Source: Paludibacter sp.
GTDB taxonomy: Bacteria; Bacteroidota; Bacteroidia; Bacteroidales; Paludibacteraceae
Length of the DNA stretch: 64,000 bases
Direction of reading: 5' to 3'
NCBI RefSeq assembly: GCF_009712605.1
Contig: NZ_WASO01000015.1
Coordinates: forward strand, 372,001-436,000
Positions 1-8,260 of this stretch are shown one piece after another (position 1 is the stretch's first letter; each line of letters opens with the position of its first letter). A program made the position numbers and the translations under genes. The notes under the pieces are model-generated. The model did no database searches, had not been told where the DNA came from, and saw only the letters and a program-made list of their open reading frames with translations.

Positions 1-1
1 A

Positions 2-1642
2 AGTCCGTTACAGATTTCCCGGTCACTTTATCACCCAAAAATGCCAAAAGCATTAGGTGGCCCTGTTGTCCTGAAAGAAGGCAAAGCAACCGAATCGGTA
101 GCCGATCAGGCTGCAATTAAAGAACTTTTCCCGAATACTTACGGAATGCCATTGATCACATTCGAACCGGCAACTGAAAAAGTAGCTGCTCCTGCAGTGA
201 ATGTTGGCGTTATTCTTTCAGGTGGTCAGGCTCCTGGTGGTCATAACGTTATTTCCGGTATTTTCGATGGTATCAAAGCGTTGAATCCGGAAAGCAAACT
301 TTATGGTTTTTTAGGTGGTCCAAGCGGATTGGTTGATCACAAATACGTTGAACTGACTGCTGATATTATTGACGAATACCGTAATACCGGTGGTTTTGAT
401 ATTATCGGTTCTGGTCGTACAAAGCTCGAAGAAACCGAACAGTTTGATAAGGGTGCTGAAATTTGCAAAGAATTAGGTATCAATGCTATCGTGATTATCG
501 GTGGTGACGATTCAAATACAAATGCTTGTGTTCTTGCTGAATACTACGCACAAAAGAAAACAGGTATCCAGGTGATCGGTTGCCCGAAAACAATTGACGG
601 TGACCTGAAAAACGAAATGATCGAAACTTCTTTTGGTTTCGATACCGCTTGTAAAGTTTATTCTGAGTTGATCGGTAACATCCAGCGTGATGCTAACTCG
701 GCAAAAAAATATTACCACTTTATCCGTTTGATGGGTCGTTCTGCTTCGCACATCGCTCTTGAATGTGCTTTGCAAAGCCAACCTAACGTTTGTATCGTTT
801 CGGAAGAAGTAGAGGCAAAAAATCTGACACTGAGCGATGTTGTTGAACAAATCGTAAAAGTGATTGTTGACCGTGCAAATCAGGGTCTGAACTTTGGAAC
901 GATTTTGATTCCTGAAGGTCTGATCGAATTCATCCCTGCTATGAAGAAACTGATAGCAGAATTGAATGACCTGTTGGCTCACAACGATGATTTCAACGCG
1001 CTGGAAACAGAAGATGAAAAACGTCAGTACGTGAAAGGTTTGCTTTCTCCGGAAAGCCGCGAAGTTTATCGCGATCTGCCTAAGGGTATTGCACGTCAGT
1101 TGACACTCGATCGCGACCCGCACGGTAACGTTCAGGTTTCTTTGATCGAAACAGAAAAGCTGTTGATCGAAATGGTGGCTAAACGTTTGGCCAAACTGAA
1201 AGCAGCAGGTTCTTTCAAAGGAAAATTCTCTGCTATCAACCACTTCTTTGGGTACGAAGGACGTTGCGCTATCCCATCTAACTTTGATGCTAACTACACC
1301 TATTCATTGGGATATACAGCAGCTCTTTTGATTTCTGCAGGCAAAACCGGTTACATGTCATCTGTACGTAACCTGACTGCTCCTGCGGAAGAATGGATCG
1401 CCGGCGGTGTGCCCATCACGATGATGATGAACATGGAACGTCGTCACGGTGCTATGAAACCTGTAATCCAGAAAGCTTTGGTTCGTCTGGATGGCGCTCC
1501 TTTCCAGTATTTCGCTTCAAAACGCGATACATGGGCAACTACTACAAGTTTCGTTTATCCTGGCCCTATCCAGTATTACGGTCCTGCTGAAGTGTGCGAA
1601 CAACCTACCCGTACGCTGAAACTGGAACATAACGCTGAATAA
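2..1642 (+). CDS. pfp: Diphosphate--fructose-6-phosphate 1-phosphotransferase, 5'-truncated by window edge
   Basis: Cytosolic glycolytic enzyme that phosphorylates fructose 6-phosphate reversibly with pyrophosphate. The PPi-type signature GGDDSNTNA (instead of the GGDGT of ATP enzymes) is at nt 500-526 and PKTIDGDL is at nt 586-609; both are typical of the long, about 550-residue PFP class. The reading frame stays open upstream of the ATG at 41 to base 2 and encodes [13 protein letters not shown]. This resembles the N-terminus of Bacteroides PFPs as I recall them, so the ATG at 41 is probably an internal Met and the true start lies a few codons off the window. A strong terminator follows at 1667-1713. 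It fits with pyruvate phosphate dikinase elsewhere in the window as PPi-using glycolysis. Confidence 0.95.
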   Translation, partial: SPLQISRSLYHPKMPKALGGPVVLKEGKATESVADQAAIKELFPNTYGMPLITFEPATEKVAAPAVNVGVILSGGQAPGGHNVISGIFDGIKALNPESKLYGFLGGPSGLVDHKYVELTADIIDEYRNTGGFDIIGSGRTKLEETEQFDKGAEICKELGINAIVIIGGDDSNTNACVLAEYYAQKKTGIQVIGCPKTIDGDLKNEMIETSFGFDTACKVYSELIGNIQRDANSAKKYYHFIRLMGRSASHIALECALQSQPNVCIVSEEVEAKNLTLSDVVEQIVKVIVDRANQGLNFGTILIPEGLIEFIPAMKKLIAELNDLLAHNDDFNALETEDEKRQYVKGLLSPESREVYRDLPKGIARQLTLDRDPHGNVQVSLIETEKLLIEMVAKRLAKLKAAGSFKGKFSAINHFFGYEGRCAIPSNFDANYTYSLGYTAALLISAGKTGYMSSVRNLTAPAEEWIAGGVPITMMMNMERRHGAMKPVIQKALVRLDGAPFQYFASKRDTWATTTSFVYPGPIQYYGPAEVCEQPTRTLKLEHNAE

Positions 1643-1666
1643 TCCGGTATTCCGATAAATTTCTTT

Positions 1667-1713
1667 GATAGTGAACAAATGGCGGAAGCCTGTTTGTTCA
1701 CTATCTTTTTTTA
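1667..1713 (+). terminator. Rho-independent terminator of pfp
   Basis: A 13-bp perfect stem GATAGTGAACAAA / TTTGTTCACTATC with a 13-base loop is followed by seven T. It lies 24 bases after the pfp stop and before folK, so folK must be transcribed from its own start or by read-through. Confidence 0.9.
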
Positions 1714-1725
1714 ATACCTCGCATT

Positions 1726-2211
1726 ATGAGCAAAGTCTATCTTAGTCTGGGATCCAATCTGGGCGATAAGCAACGCAATCTTAGTGTTGCAATCAGCGAA
1801 ATAGAACAGCGTTGCGGAAAGGTTGAATTGTGCTCTTCTTTCTACTCTACTCCTCCATGGGGATTTAACTCCAACAATGAGTTCGTAAACCTTGCTCTTT
1901 CCATAACAACCACGCTTGAGCCTTTGGATTTGTTGAATGTCTTGAAACACATAGAACAGGTTTCAGGCCGTCAACAAAAAGCGAAAAGCGGTTATGAAGA
2001 CCGACCTTTGGATATTGATATATTGTTTTACGACAACTCGATAATTAATTCGGAGACACTCACCGTTCCTCACCCACGACTTCATTTGCGTTTGTTCGTA
2101 TTGGTTCCAATGAACGAAATTGCACCGCAGCTGATACATCCTATATTTCACAAAACCATTGAAACGCTGCTGATGGAGTGCAATGATTCCACTCAGATCT
2201 GTAAAATTTAG
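1726..2211 (+). CDS. folK: 2-amino-4-hydroxy-6-hydroxymethyldihydropteridine diphosphokinase (HPPK)
   Basis: Cytosolic folate enzyme that transfers pyrophosphate from ATP to 6-hydroxymethyl-7,8-dihydropterin. The 161 residues match the usual single-domain length. The N-terminal LSLGSNLGDK motif is at residues 6-15, the substrate-binding FYSTPPWGF region is near residue 40, and the signature RPLDIDILFYD (two Mg-binding Asp) is near residues 93-103. The start is the ATG at 1726, 13 bases after the T-run of the pfp terminator. No other folate genes are adjacent. Confidence 0.95.
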   Translation: MSKVYLSLGSNLGDKQRNLSVAISEIEQRCGKVELCSSFYSTPPWGFNSNNEFVNLALSITTTLEPLDLLNVLKHIEQVSGRQQKAKSGYEDRPLDIDILFYDNSIINSETLTVPHPRLHLRLFVLVPMNEIAPQLIHPIFHKTIETLLMECNDSTQICKI

Positions 2212-2404
2212 TTGTTTGGCACGTGCGTTTTGAAAAATTAACGCCAAATTAAAAAATCCAACATTGCACACTTCCCTTGTTTTGCTGAAAAAAATATTGC
2301 ATTTTTGCAAGTAAATTAATGTTTAAAATTGAGGACAATAAACAATAACTCATTCCGTTTTGTTTGCAAAGTCTTGAATTGTAAACCTTCTAAATCATAA
2401 ATCT

Positions 2405-2833
2405 ATGGGATTAATTAAAGAGTTCAAGGAATTTGCCATGAGAGGCAATGTGATTGACCTGGCAGTCGGTGTGATCATTGGTGGCGCTTTTGGAAAAATT
2501 GTTGACTCAGTGGTAAACGATTTGGTTATGCCATTGATCTCGGCAATTATCGGTAAACCTGATTTTAGCAGCCTTTATATTGTTCTGAAAGGAACTATTG
2601 TTGAGGGAACTCCTTTGGCAGAGGCTCGTAAAGTTGCTGGATCTTCTATTTTTGCTTACGGTAATTTTATTACTATCGCCATCAACTTCATGCTTTTGGC
2701 CTTAGTGATATTTTTACTGATAAAGGGTGTTAATACTCTGAAAAAGAAACAGGAAGCAGCACCTGCCGCGCCTCCGGCTCCTACGGCACAGGAACAACTT
2801 CTTGCTGAAATACGTGATTTGTTGAAAAAATAA
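2405..2833 (+). CDS. mscL: Large-conductance mechanosensitive channel
   Basis: Inner-membrane homopentameric channel that opens under membrane tension to release solutes on osmotic downshock. The N-terminal helix and TM1 ([20 protein letters not shown], residues about 5-24) match the MscL signature, TM2 is at about 80-103 ([20 protein letters not shown]), and a charged cytoplasmic helix ends the 142-residue protein. An Ala/Pro-rich linker (AAPAAPPAP) lies before the C-terminal helix. A stand-alone gene bounded by a 193-base upstream spacer and a terminator at 2855-2887. Confidence 0.96.
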   Translation: MGLIKEFKEFAMRGNVIDLAVGVIIGGAFGKIVDSVVNDLVMPLISAIIGKPDFSSLYIVLKGTIVEGTPLAEARKVAGSSIFAYGNFITIAINFMLLALVIFLLIKGVNTLKKKQEAAPAAPPAPTAQEQLLAEIRDLLKK

Positions 2834-2854
2834 ATTCTCCGTAGTCTCATTTTT

Positions 2855-2887
2855 AAAGGAAACTGAAAGCTTCGGTTTCCTTTTTTT
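2855..2887 (+). terminator. Rho-independent terminator of mscL
   Basis: Stem AAAGGAAAC / GTTTCCTTT, extended inward by TGAA/TTCG pairing around an AGC loop, then a T-run to 2887. Confidence 0.88.
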
Positions 2888-2928
2888 ATTCTTGAAGAAT
2901 ATTTCACATGTAATATACATCATACTGT

Positions 2929-3342
2929 ATGAAGCCTTATCTGGGATTGTTCGTTGCGTTTTTTGTTCTCACTTTGGTTAGTTGTGTGGGGATTACGCCC
3001 TCATCGGCAGCCGAAAATTTGGCTGAATGCATGCAATCGGGCCAATATGAAAGGGCAGCTGAAAATCTTGCAACTGATCCGGATGCGACGCCTGAGCAGA
3101 AAGAGCAATGCAAAAAAGAATTTATTACTTCTCTGAAAGAAAAGGAGGCAAAATATTTCGCTAAAAATGGAGATTTGAAAAGTTATACCATTATTGATGA
3201 GGCAGTAACGCCCGATGAATCGAAAGCCTTTGTCAGAATTAGATATGGATTGGGAAACGGGTCTTCATTAGACGAAATCATTCCGTTGGTAAAATCGGGA
3301 GGTCGGTGGAAATATATTTGTAGAGATAGTAAAGCTAATTGA
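2929..3342 (+). CDS. Small lipoprotein, DUF4878-like
   Basis: Exported 137-residue protein. The N-terminus has a hydrophobic signal ending in LVSC (Cys19), a lipobox, so it is probably lipid-anchored in the periplasm or outer membrane. The body resembles DUF4878-type (NTF2-like fold) lipoproteins: a helical start with SAAENLAECMQSGQYERAAE, then a strand-rich end with KAFVRIRYGLGNG and GGRWKYICRDS. The family assignment is by memory of the pattern and is not certain. No enzymatic motif is visible. It follows mscL after that gene's terminator, so it should be a separate transcript. Confidence 0.7.
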   Translation: MKPYLGLFVAFFVLTLVSCVGITPSSAAENLAECMQSGQYERAAENLATDPDATPEQKEQCKKEFITSLKEKEAKYFAKNGDLKSYTIIDEAVTPDESKAFVRIRYGLGNGSSLDEIIPLVKSGGRWKYICRDSKAN

Positions 3343-3353
3343 AAATATATTTA

Positions 3354-3366
3354 AGTTAAATTAACT
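3354..3366. repeat. 13-bp palindrome AGTTAAATTAACT
   Basis: Perfect inverted repeat (6-bp arms, one central base) 12 bases after the lipoprotein stop. It could be part of a weak terminator or an operator for the next gene; there is no T-run next to it. Confidence 0.4.
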
Positions 3367-3459
3367 ACTTTAACCTTGAAAGAAGTATTTGTCGGAAAAC
3401 AATTTGTGATTTTTGAATGTATTTTTGTTCCGCATGTTTAACCCTTAAAATTGTATCGA

Positions 3460-3837
3460 ATGAAAAAATTAATTGTTTCCGTAATGGTTGCTGCAGCTTT
3501 CATTTTTGCTGCTAATGCTCAAACAGTAAAAACCACTAAAGATGCTGCTAAAGCTACAGTAACTCAAACGAAGAAAGATGCTAAGACAGTGAAAGAAGCA
3601 GCTAAAACAGATGTAAAGGCTGCCAAAGAAGTTAAAAAAGCAGAGACTAAAAAAGCTGCTGAAGCAACAACAAAAACAACCAAAGAAGCAACCAAAGCTA
3701 AAGCTGGTGAAGTGAAAAAAGCCGCTGAAACCAAAGCTGTTGAATCAAAAACCGGTAAAAAAGTAGAAAAAGCTACTGAAGTAAAAAAGAGTGCAGATAA
3801 AACTGTGAAAGCTGCAAAAGAAGCTGTAAAGAAATAA
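3460..3837 (+). CDS. Exported Lys/Ala/Thr-rich low-complexity protein
   Basis: The ATG at 3460 gives MKKLIVSVMVAAAFIFAANAQ, a clean signal peptide cut after Ala-Asn-Ala; a TTG nine bases upstream is less likely. The mature part (about 105 residues) is almost only Lys, Ala, Thr, Glu and Val in degenerate repeats such as KKAAEATTKTTKEATKAK, with no Cys or aromatic residues. It should be strongly basic, helical or disordered, and located in the periplasm or envelope. Composition recalls histone H1 tails, but the signal peptide argues against a DNA role in the cytosol. A possible -7 box TATTTTTG is at 3420-3427. A bidirectional terminator follows. Confidence 0.8.
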   Translation: MKKLIVSVMVAAAFIFAANAQTVKTTKDAAKATVTQTKKDAKTVKEAAKTDVKAAKEVKKAETKKAAEATTKTTKEATKAKAGEVKKAAETKAVESKTGKKVEKATEVKKSADKTVKAAKEAVKK

Positions 3838-3862
3838 GCACTTGACTTCAGAGAAAACAAAC

Positions 3863-3900
3863 AAGGCGTCTTCCCTATAAAGGAAAGACGCCTTTATTTT
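3863..3900. terminator. Bidirectional terminator between convergent genes
   Basis: Stem AGGCGTCTT / AAGACGCCT with a C-rich/G-rich inner part, then TTATTTT on the + side. It sits between the + Lys/Ala-rich gene and the - DUF4831 gene whose stop is at 3915. Confidence 0.8.
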
Positions 3901-3914
3901 GGCGGTTGCCCAGA

Positions 3915-4964
3915 TTATTTCTCAATGGAGATCAATGCTCCGGTAAGTGGATCGAATTGGATTTTGACTGTGTTTTTGTTGAAGATAGAAGCAGATAAGG
4001 CTTGTACTGTACCAAATTGTGCCAGATTTATCTTCTTGTTAATGAGAATATTCCCCGTCGGATCAATCACGGAAACGTCTGCTACGCCGGGTATTCTGTA
4101 ATACAATCCGCTTGGGCCGCTTTTTTGGTTGGTAGCAATATTTTTGTCAGATATATCCGCAACGTTTATATAGTAAGGTTGTCCGCTAAGATCATCTTTC
4201 GATACTATTCCGCCTAAGGTTGAAAGTCTGAATAGTACTTCGTTTTTCATCTGTTTTTCAGGTGTCACGTCAAATGTGATGGTTGACGATACGGATACTG
4301 TTTTCCCAACGAAAAGGGCAGTCAGTTCTTTTTCCGATTTGTCGAGGTTTGATAGCATCAGAGCCAGCGCGTCTCCGTCGGGTAATTTGTCGTTGTCGCC
4401 GGTAATCAGGTTCAGACGGCTGTCGCGGATGCGGTAGATCTGTTTGGCCGAAAGTTCTGCCATTTTTGCTACCGAATTAGCTTGCAATGCTTCTTCGTTT
4501 AACACAGCTCCGCTGAAACTAAGATTCGGAGTTGTCTCGTTTTGTGGAGCCGGAGAGGAGCTCATCTTGTTCGGATTGAAGGGAATATTTACTCCAAACA
4601 AAGTGCCATTGGGGGTCAGGGTGATGTATGATGCACCGGATGCAGGATCCAGTTTTACGGTGAAACTATTGTTAGGGTCCGGCTTAGATTTGAGCACTAT
4701 TTTAACCGATTTTACCGACCATGTGGTGCTGTTTTCTGTAATCACATCTTTTGTGCCCAGATACCGTTCCGAATAGCGGTAGTATGGTCCTGCCAGTTTA
4801 ATGGTTTTTACAGCTTCCACTTCAATCCCCAAAACCGTTTTTGGCAGATTGTAGATCACTCCATTGGAAAATCCGGCTCTTTCCTGACTGCTTACCACTT
4901 CTGTCTGAGCAAACAGAAAAGGCGCAACGCACATTGCGGCAGTTAACAAATAATATTTTATCAT
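3915..4964 (-). CDS. Exported DUF4831 family protein
   Basis: 349 residues with an N-terminal signal peptide (cleavage near LFAQ, residue 20). The early region with VIYNLPKTVLGIEVEA and GPYYRYSERYLG is the pattern I associate with DUF4831, a Bacteroidetes family of unknown function. The rest is strand-rich, with ITGDNDKLPDGDALALML in the middle and no catalytic motif I can name. The start ATG is one base after the stop of nnr (TGAAATG), so the two genes are translationally close and very probably cotranscribed. Confidence 0.8.
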   Translation of the reverse strand: MIKYYLLTAAMCVAPFLFAQTEVVSSQERAGFSNGVIYNLPKTVLGIEVEAVKTIKLAGPYYRYSERYLGTKDVITENSTTWSVKSVKIVLKSKPDPNNSFTVKLDPASGASYITLTPNGTLFGVNIPFNPNKMSSSPAPQNETTPNLSFSGAVLNEEALQANSVAKMAELSAKQIYRIRDSRLNLITGDNDKLPDGDALALMLSNLDKSEKELTALFVGKTVSVSSTITFDVTPEKQMKNEVLFRLSTLGGIVSKDDLSGQPYYINVADISDKNIATNQKSGPSGLYYRIPGVADVSVIDPTGNILINKKINLAQFGTVQALSASIFNKNTVKIQFDPLTGALISIEK

Positions 4965-4965
4965 T

Positions 4966-6498
4966 TCAATTATGTTTGTTTGATGTTTGACTTCTCAATT
5001 CGTTGAATGCACACCCGAGACTGGCTGTTATGTCGCCAGCCGTAATGCTTTCAAACGCAATGGTTCTGGTAGCTATGTCTCCTGCCAGTCCATGCAGGAA
5101 AACACCCAGACGAGCGGCATCGAAAGCATTATAACCTTGCGCCTGCAAAGCTAATAAAATTCCCGTTAAAGTGTCTCCGCTTCCTGCTGTTGCCATGCCG
5201 GGATTACCAGTACTGTTGAAACTGATCTCTCCGTCTGTGTTGATAACTGCGGTGTAGGCTCCTTTGAGCACCACAGTAACCTTGTTTTTAACGGCAAAAT
5301 CGCGAGCTTTCTCCAAACGTTCGTAGCCCGTTGTCGATTTTCCGGCCAGTCGGTCGAATTCGGCAGGGTGGGGCGTCAGGATTGAGTTTGCGGGTATAAG
5401 CTTCATCCATTCGGGATGCTGTGCCAGAATGTTGAGCGCATCGGCATCAATCACCATCGGCTTGTCGCAGGTTTGCAACAGTTGGTGCAGCGCCTGCGTA
5501 GCCTCAGTCGAGGTTCCCATGCCGCAACCGATTCCTACGGCATTGATTTTCTCTCCCGGCAGCACGGACGTAATGATGTTTTCTCCTTCATCGGGAATCG
5601 TCATCGCTTCCGGAACGCTTATCTGAAGAATGTCGTTGCCTGAAGCGGGAATGTGCACCGTCAATAAGCCGACACCACTACGAAGACAGCTTCTGGCAGC
5701 CAATACAACGGCTCCCATTTTTCCCTTACTTCCGCCTGCAAATAATGCATGACCGAAGGTGCCTTTGTGGGCAAACCGGTCGCGTGGTTTCAGCAATTGC
5801 GCCATCTCTTCACCGGTCGCAAAGGAGTAAGCTGTCTGGCATTTTTCGATCGCTTGTGGGTGCAATCCGATAGGCAATACCTGCCAGTCTCCGACCACTT
5901 TGCTATTTTCGGCAAACAAAAAAGCAAGTTTTGGAAACTGAAACGACAGCGTATAAGTTGCATGAATGCAATGCTCCGGATTGTTTTGCTGGTTATCTTC
6001 ACCGAAGAATCCGGAAGGAATGTCGATGGAAACGACCGTAGCTCCCGAGGCATTGATATGCCTGATCAGCGAGACGAAAGGCTCTTTCAGCGGACGATTC
6101 AGACCGGTGCCGAAAAGTCCGTCGATCACCCAATCATCCGGTTTTACTTCTGGAAGAAACCCCGGATCTGTTATCTCTGTAAACCGAAGATCGGTCTTTT
6201 TTGCAATTTCATCCCTGTAAAATGCGCAATCGGGAGATAGCTTCTGTGAGTAGTTGAACAGAAAGCACTCAACTTTAAAGCCGGCTGTGGCTAACAGCAT
6301 GGCAATCACCAAAGCATCACCTCCATTGTTTCCATTGCCGGCAAGTACTTTAAATGAGGTGTCGTATTCTGCGTGTTGCCACAACCACTCGGCAGCTGTT
6401 CCCGCAGCTCGCTGCATTAGGTCAACCGACGAAATGGGCTCGTGTTCGATGGTGTATGTGTCGATAGCTTTAATCTGGTACGAAGCTGGAATTTTCAT
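4966..6498 (-). CDS. nnr: Bifunctional NAD(P)H-hydrate epimerase / ADP-dependent NAD(P)H-hydrate dehydratase
   Basis: Repairs hydrated NAD(P)H: the N-terminal YjeF_N domain (about 1-215) epimerises R and S NAD(P)HX, and the C-terminal ribokinase-like domain (about 225-505) dehydrates S-NAD(P)HX using ADP. Visible motifs are GNGNNGGDALVIAM near residues 54-67 in the epimerase half, and HPAEFDRLAG and GNPGMATAGSGDTLTGIL in the kinase-like half, the last being the nucleotide-binding GSGD site. The length of 510 is normal for the fused form. It sits in a minus-strand run with 1 base to the DUF4831 gene and 74 bases from the DUF2750 gene. Confidence 0.95.
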   Translation of the reverse strand: MKIPASYQIKAIDTYTIEHEPISSVDLMQRAAGTAAEWLWQHAEYDTSFKVLAGNGNNGGDALVIAMLLATAGFKVECFLFNYSQKLSPDCAFYRDEIAKKTDLRFTEITDPGFLPEVKPDDWVIDGLFGTGLNRPLKEPFVSLIRHINASGATVVSIDIPSGFFGEDNQQNNPEHCIHATYTLSFQFPKLAFLFAENSKVVGDWQVLPIGLHPQAIEKCQTAYSFATGEEMAQLLKPRDRFAHKGTFGHALFAGGSKGKMGAVVLAARSCLRSGVGLLTVHIPASGNDILQISVPEAMTIPDEGENIITSVLPGEKINAVGIGCGMGTSTEATQALHQLLQTCDKPMVIDADALNILAQHPEWMKLIPANSILTPHPAEFDRLAGKSTTGYERLEKARDFAVKNKVTVVLKGAYTAVINTDGEISFNSTGNPGMATAGSGDTLTGILLALQAQGYNAFDAARLGVFLHGLAGDIATRTIAFESITAGDITASLGCAFNELRSQTSNKHN

Positions 6499-6572
6499 GC
6501 GATCAAGATTAGTAAGTAAACAGACTTCATCAATAAATCGTCAATGTTTCGGATTATAAAGATACCGCTTTT

Positions 6573-7031
6573 TTACTCGTTCAGAATCTTTTCTACTTCG
6601 GTCACAAGGTCATTCAGGTGGGCATAGTTTTGAAGGACAAGAGTTTTCTCTTGTGCCTTCAATTCTTTTGCCAGTTCTACAATCAACTCGAGAGGGTCGA
6701 TTTCAATACCGTGCATATTCGGGTCGAAATCGGGGCCCACCATCATATTGTCGTTGGCCATGCCGATGCACCAGGTTTCTATAAATTCACTCAACAGAAT
6801 CTCAACCGGTTCGTACCCCGACCATTCTTCTTTCGCACATGCTTTGGCAAGCGCTTTCCCCGACCAGAAACAAATCAATGGCAAGGGTTCTCCGCTTTCG
6901 TCTTCATAGTCGTTCGAGCCTGTGATTGCAAATCCTTCTTCGCTTTGAAGTCCCCATACAATTCCTGATTCACATACCGCCTGAATAAAACGGTCGCGTT
7001 GCATTTGCGTTATTATTTTGTCTTGTAGCAT
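6573..7031 (-). CDS. DUF2750 domain protein
   Basis: 152-residue cytosolic protein without signal peptide or membrane segment. The segment RFIQAVCESGIVWGLQSEEG and the following acidic, Trp-containing stretch (FWSGKALAKACAKEEW, EFIETWCIGMANDN) match the DUF2750 pattern, whose function is unknown. The C-terminal 40 residues are predicted helical (LIVELAKELKAQEKTLVLQN). It lies 38 bases downstream of the AICAR formyltransferase gene and 74 upstream of nnr, so probably within one transcript. Confidence 0.75.
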   Translation of the reverse strand: MLQDKIITQMQRDRFIQAVCESGIVWGLQSEEGFAITGSNDYEDESGEPLPLICFWSGKALAKACAKEEWSGYEPVEILLSEFIETWCIGMANDNMMVGPDFDPNMHGIEIDPLELIVELAKELKAQEKTLVLQNYAHLNDLVTEVEKILNE

Positions 7032-7069
7032 AGTTCTGGATGGGTTGACCCGTATTTTGTTGATGAAAA

Positions 7070-8155
7070 TTAATGGTGGAACAAACGCACACCGGTGTTG
7101 ATTAGCGTGATGCCCAATTTATCGCAAGTGTCGATAATTTCCTGATCGCGAATGGATCCCATCGGGGTGGCGATATATTTGACACCGTATTTGTGTGCCA
7201 GTTCGATGTTATCTTTCTGCGGGAAAAATCCATCCGATAGCAGACATGAATCGGGTAGCTGGTTCAACATAATCTGGTTGCCGAAAGCTTCTTCGCGTTT
7301 TTGTTCAATTAGTTGATCGAGGTCGGTACGTTTCAGGTCGGTGCGGTCTTTCAGAAACGAGTAATCGAGTTGCGATTTCTGGTACCAGATATTGGCTTTG
7401 CCTAATGCCAGCCCAGAGCAAAGTATGCGCGATTGCTGTCCGGAGCCGATGCCGATCACATGGCCGTTGTTAACCACGCAAATGGAGTTCGACATGGTAT
7501 ATTTCAGCGTGATGAAACCCAGTTTCAGGTCGTTCAGGATTTTAGCCGGTACGTTTTTGTTGGCGGTAACTACTTTGGAGAACATTTCGTCCGAAACGTG
7601 GAGGTTGTTTCGTTTCTGTTTCACAGTGATGCCGAACACCTCGCGCGACTCTACCTCTTCGGGTTCGTAAGCGGCATCGATTTCAAATACCACGAAGCCT
7701 CCTTTTTTCTTAGCGGCAAGAATCTCCAATGCTTCGGGTTCGTAGCCCGGAGCTACAATGCCGTCGCACACTTCCGATTTGATAAGCAATGCAGTAGCCC
7801 TGTCCACCGGATGGCTAAGGGCAATAAAATCGCCGAACGATGCCAGACGGTCGGTGCCGCGTGCTCGTGCGTATGCCGATGCCAGCGGTGAGAGCTCGTT
7901 TTTTATCAGGTAGGCCCCTTTTTCGGCTTCGGTCAGGACTTTGGCAACTGCCACGCCCGATGGTGTTACGTGTTTGAACGAGGTGGCAGCTTCGGTATTC
8001 AGCGTAGCGCTGGCTTCTTTTACCAGTTGCCACGAGTTGAGGGCATCCAGCACGTTAATTACACTCGGATTGCCGTTTTTAAGCGTCAAAGCGCCTTTCG
8101 GGTCAATTACTTCCGCATAATCCTGATAAGGATTCATTCCGTATTTCAGTTTCAT
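7070..8155 (-). CDS. purH: Phosphoribosylaminoimidazolecarboxamide (AICAR) formyltransferase, stand-alone
   Basis: Catalyses the penultimate step of purine synthesis, AICAR plus 10-formyl-THF to FAICAR. At 361 residues only the transformylase domain is present; the IMP cyclohydrolase domain that normally precedes it in PurH is missing, so that step must be encoded elsewhere. The catalytic Lys-His pair is visible as SFKHVTPSG (K61, H62). Other family blocks are YARARGTDRLASFGDF, VIGIGSGQQSRI, SDGFFPQKDN and the C-terminal LFHH. Several blocks look closer to eukaryotic ATIC than to E. coli PurH, by memory comparison. The start is the ATG at 8155. Confidence 0.93.
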   Translation of the reverse strand: MKLKYGMNPYQDYAEVIDPKGALTLKNGNPSVINVLDALNSWQLVKEASATLNTEAATSFKHVTPSGVAVAKVLTEAEKGAYLIKNELSPLASAYARARGTDRLASFGDFIALSHPVDRATALLIKSEVCDGIVAPGYEPEALEILAAKKKGGFVVFEIDAAYEPEEVESREVFGITVKQKRNNLHVSDEMFSKVVTANKNVPAKILNDLKLGFITLKYTMSNSICVVNNGHVIGIGSGQQSRILCSGLALGKANIWYQKSQLDYSFLKDRTDLKRTDLDQLIEQKREEAFGNQIMLNQLPDSCLLSDGFFPQKDNIELAHKYGVKYIATPMGSIRDQEIIDTCDKLGITLINTGVRLFHH

Positions 8156-8260
8156 AATATAGTGAGGTTTATGTTGTTGTCTTTTTTTACCATTAAGGAA
8201 TTGAGGTGATTAAGTTTTTTTATTCCTGTTTCTTAATTTCGTAATGGTTGAAATGGGTTA

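Noticed and set aside
512-1243. 243-residue minus-strand ORF
   Set aside because: Lies inside pfp on the other strand; Cys/Phe/His-rich composition typical of antisense frames.
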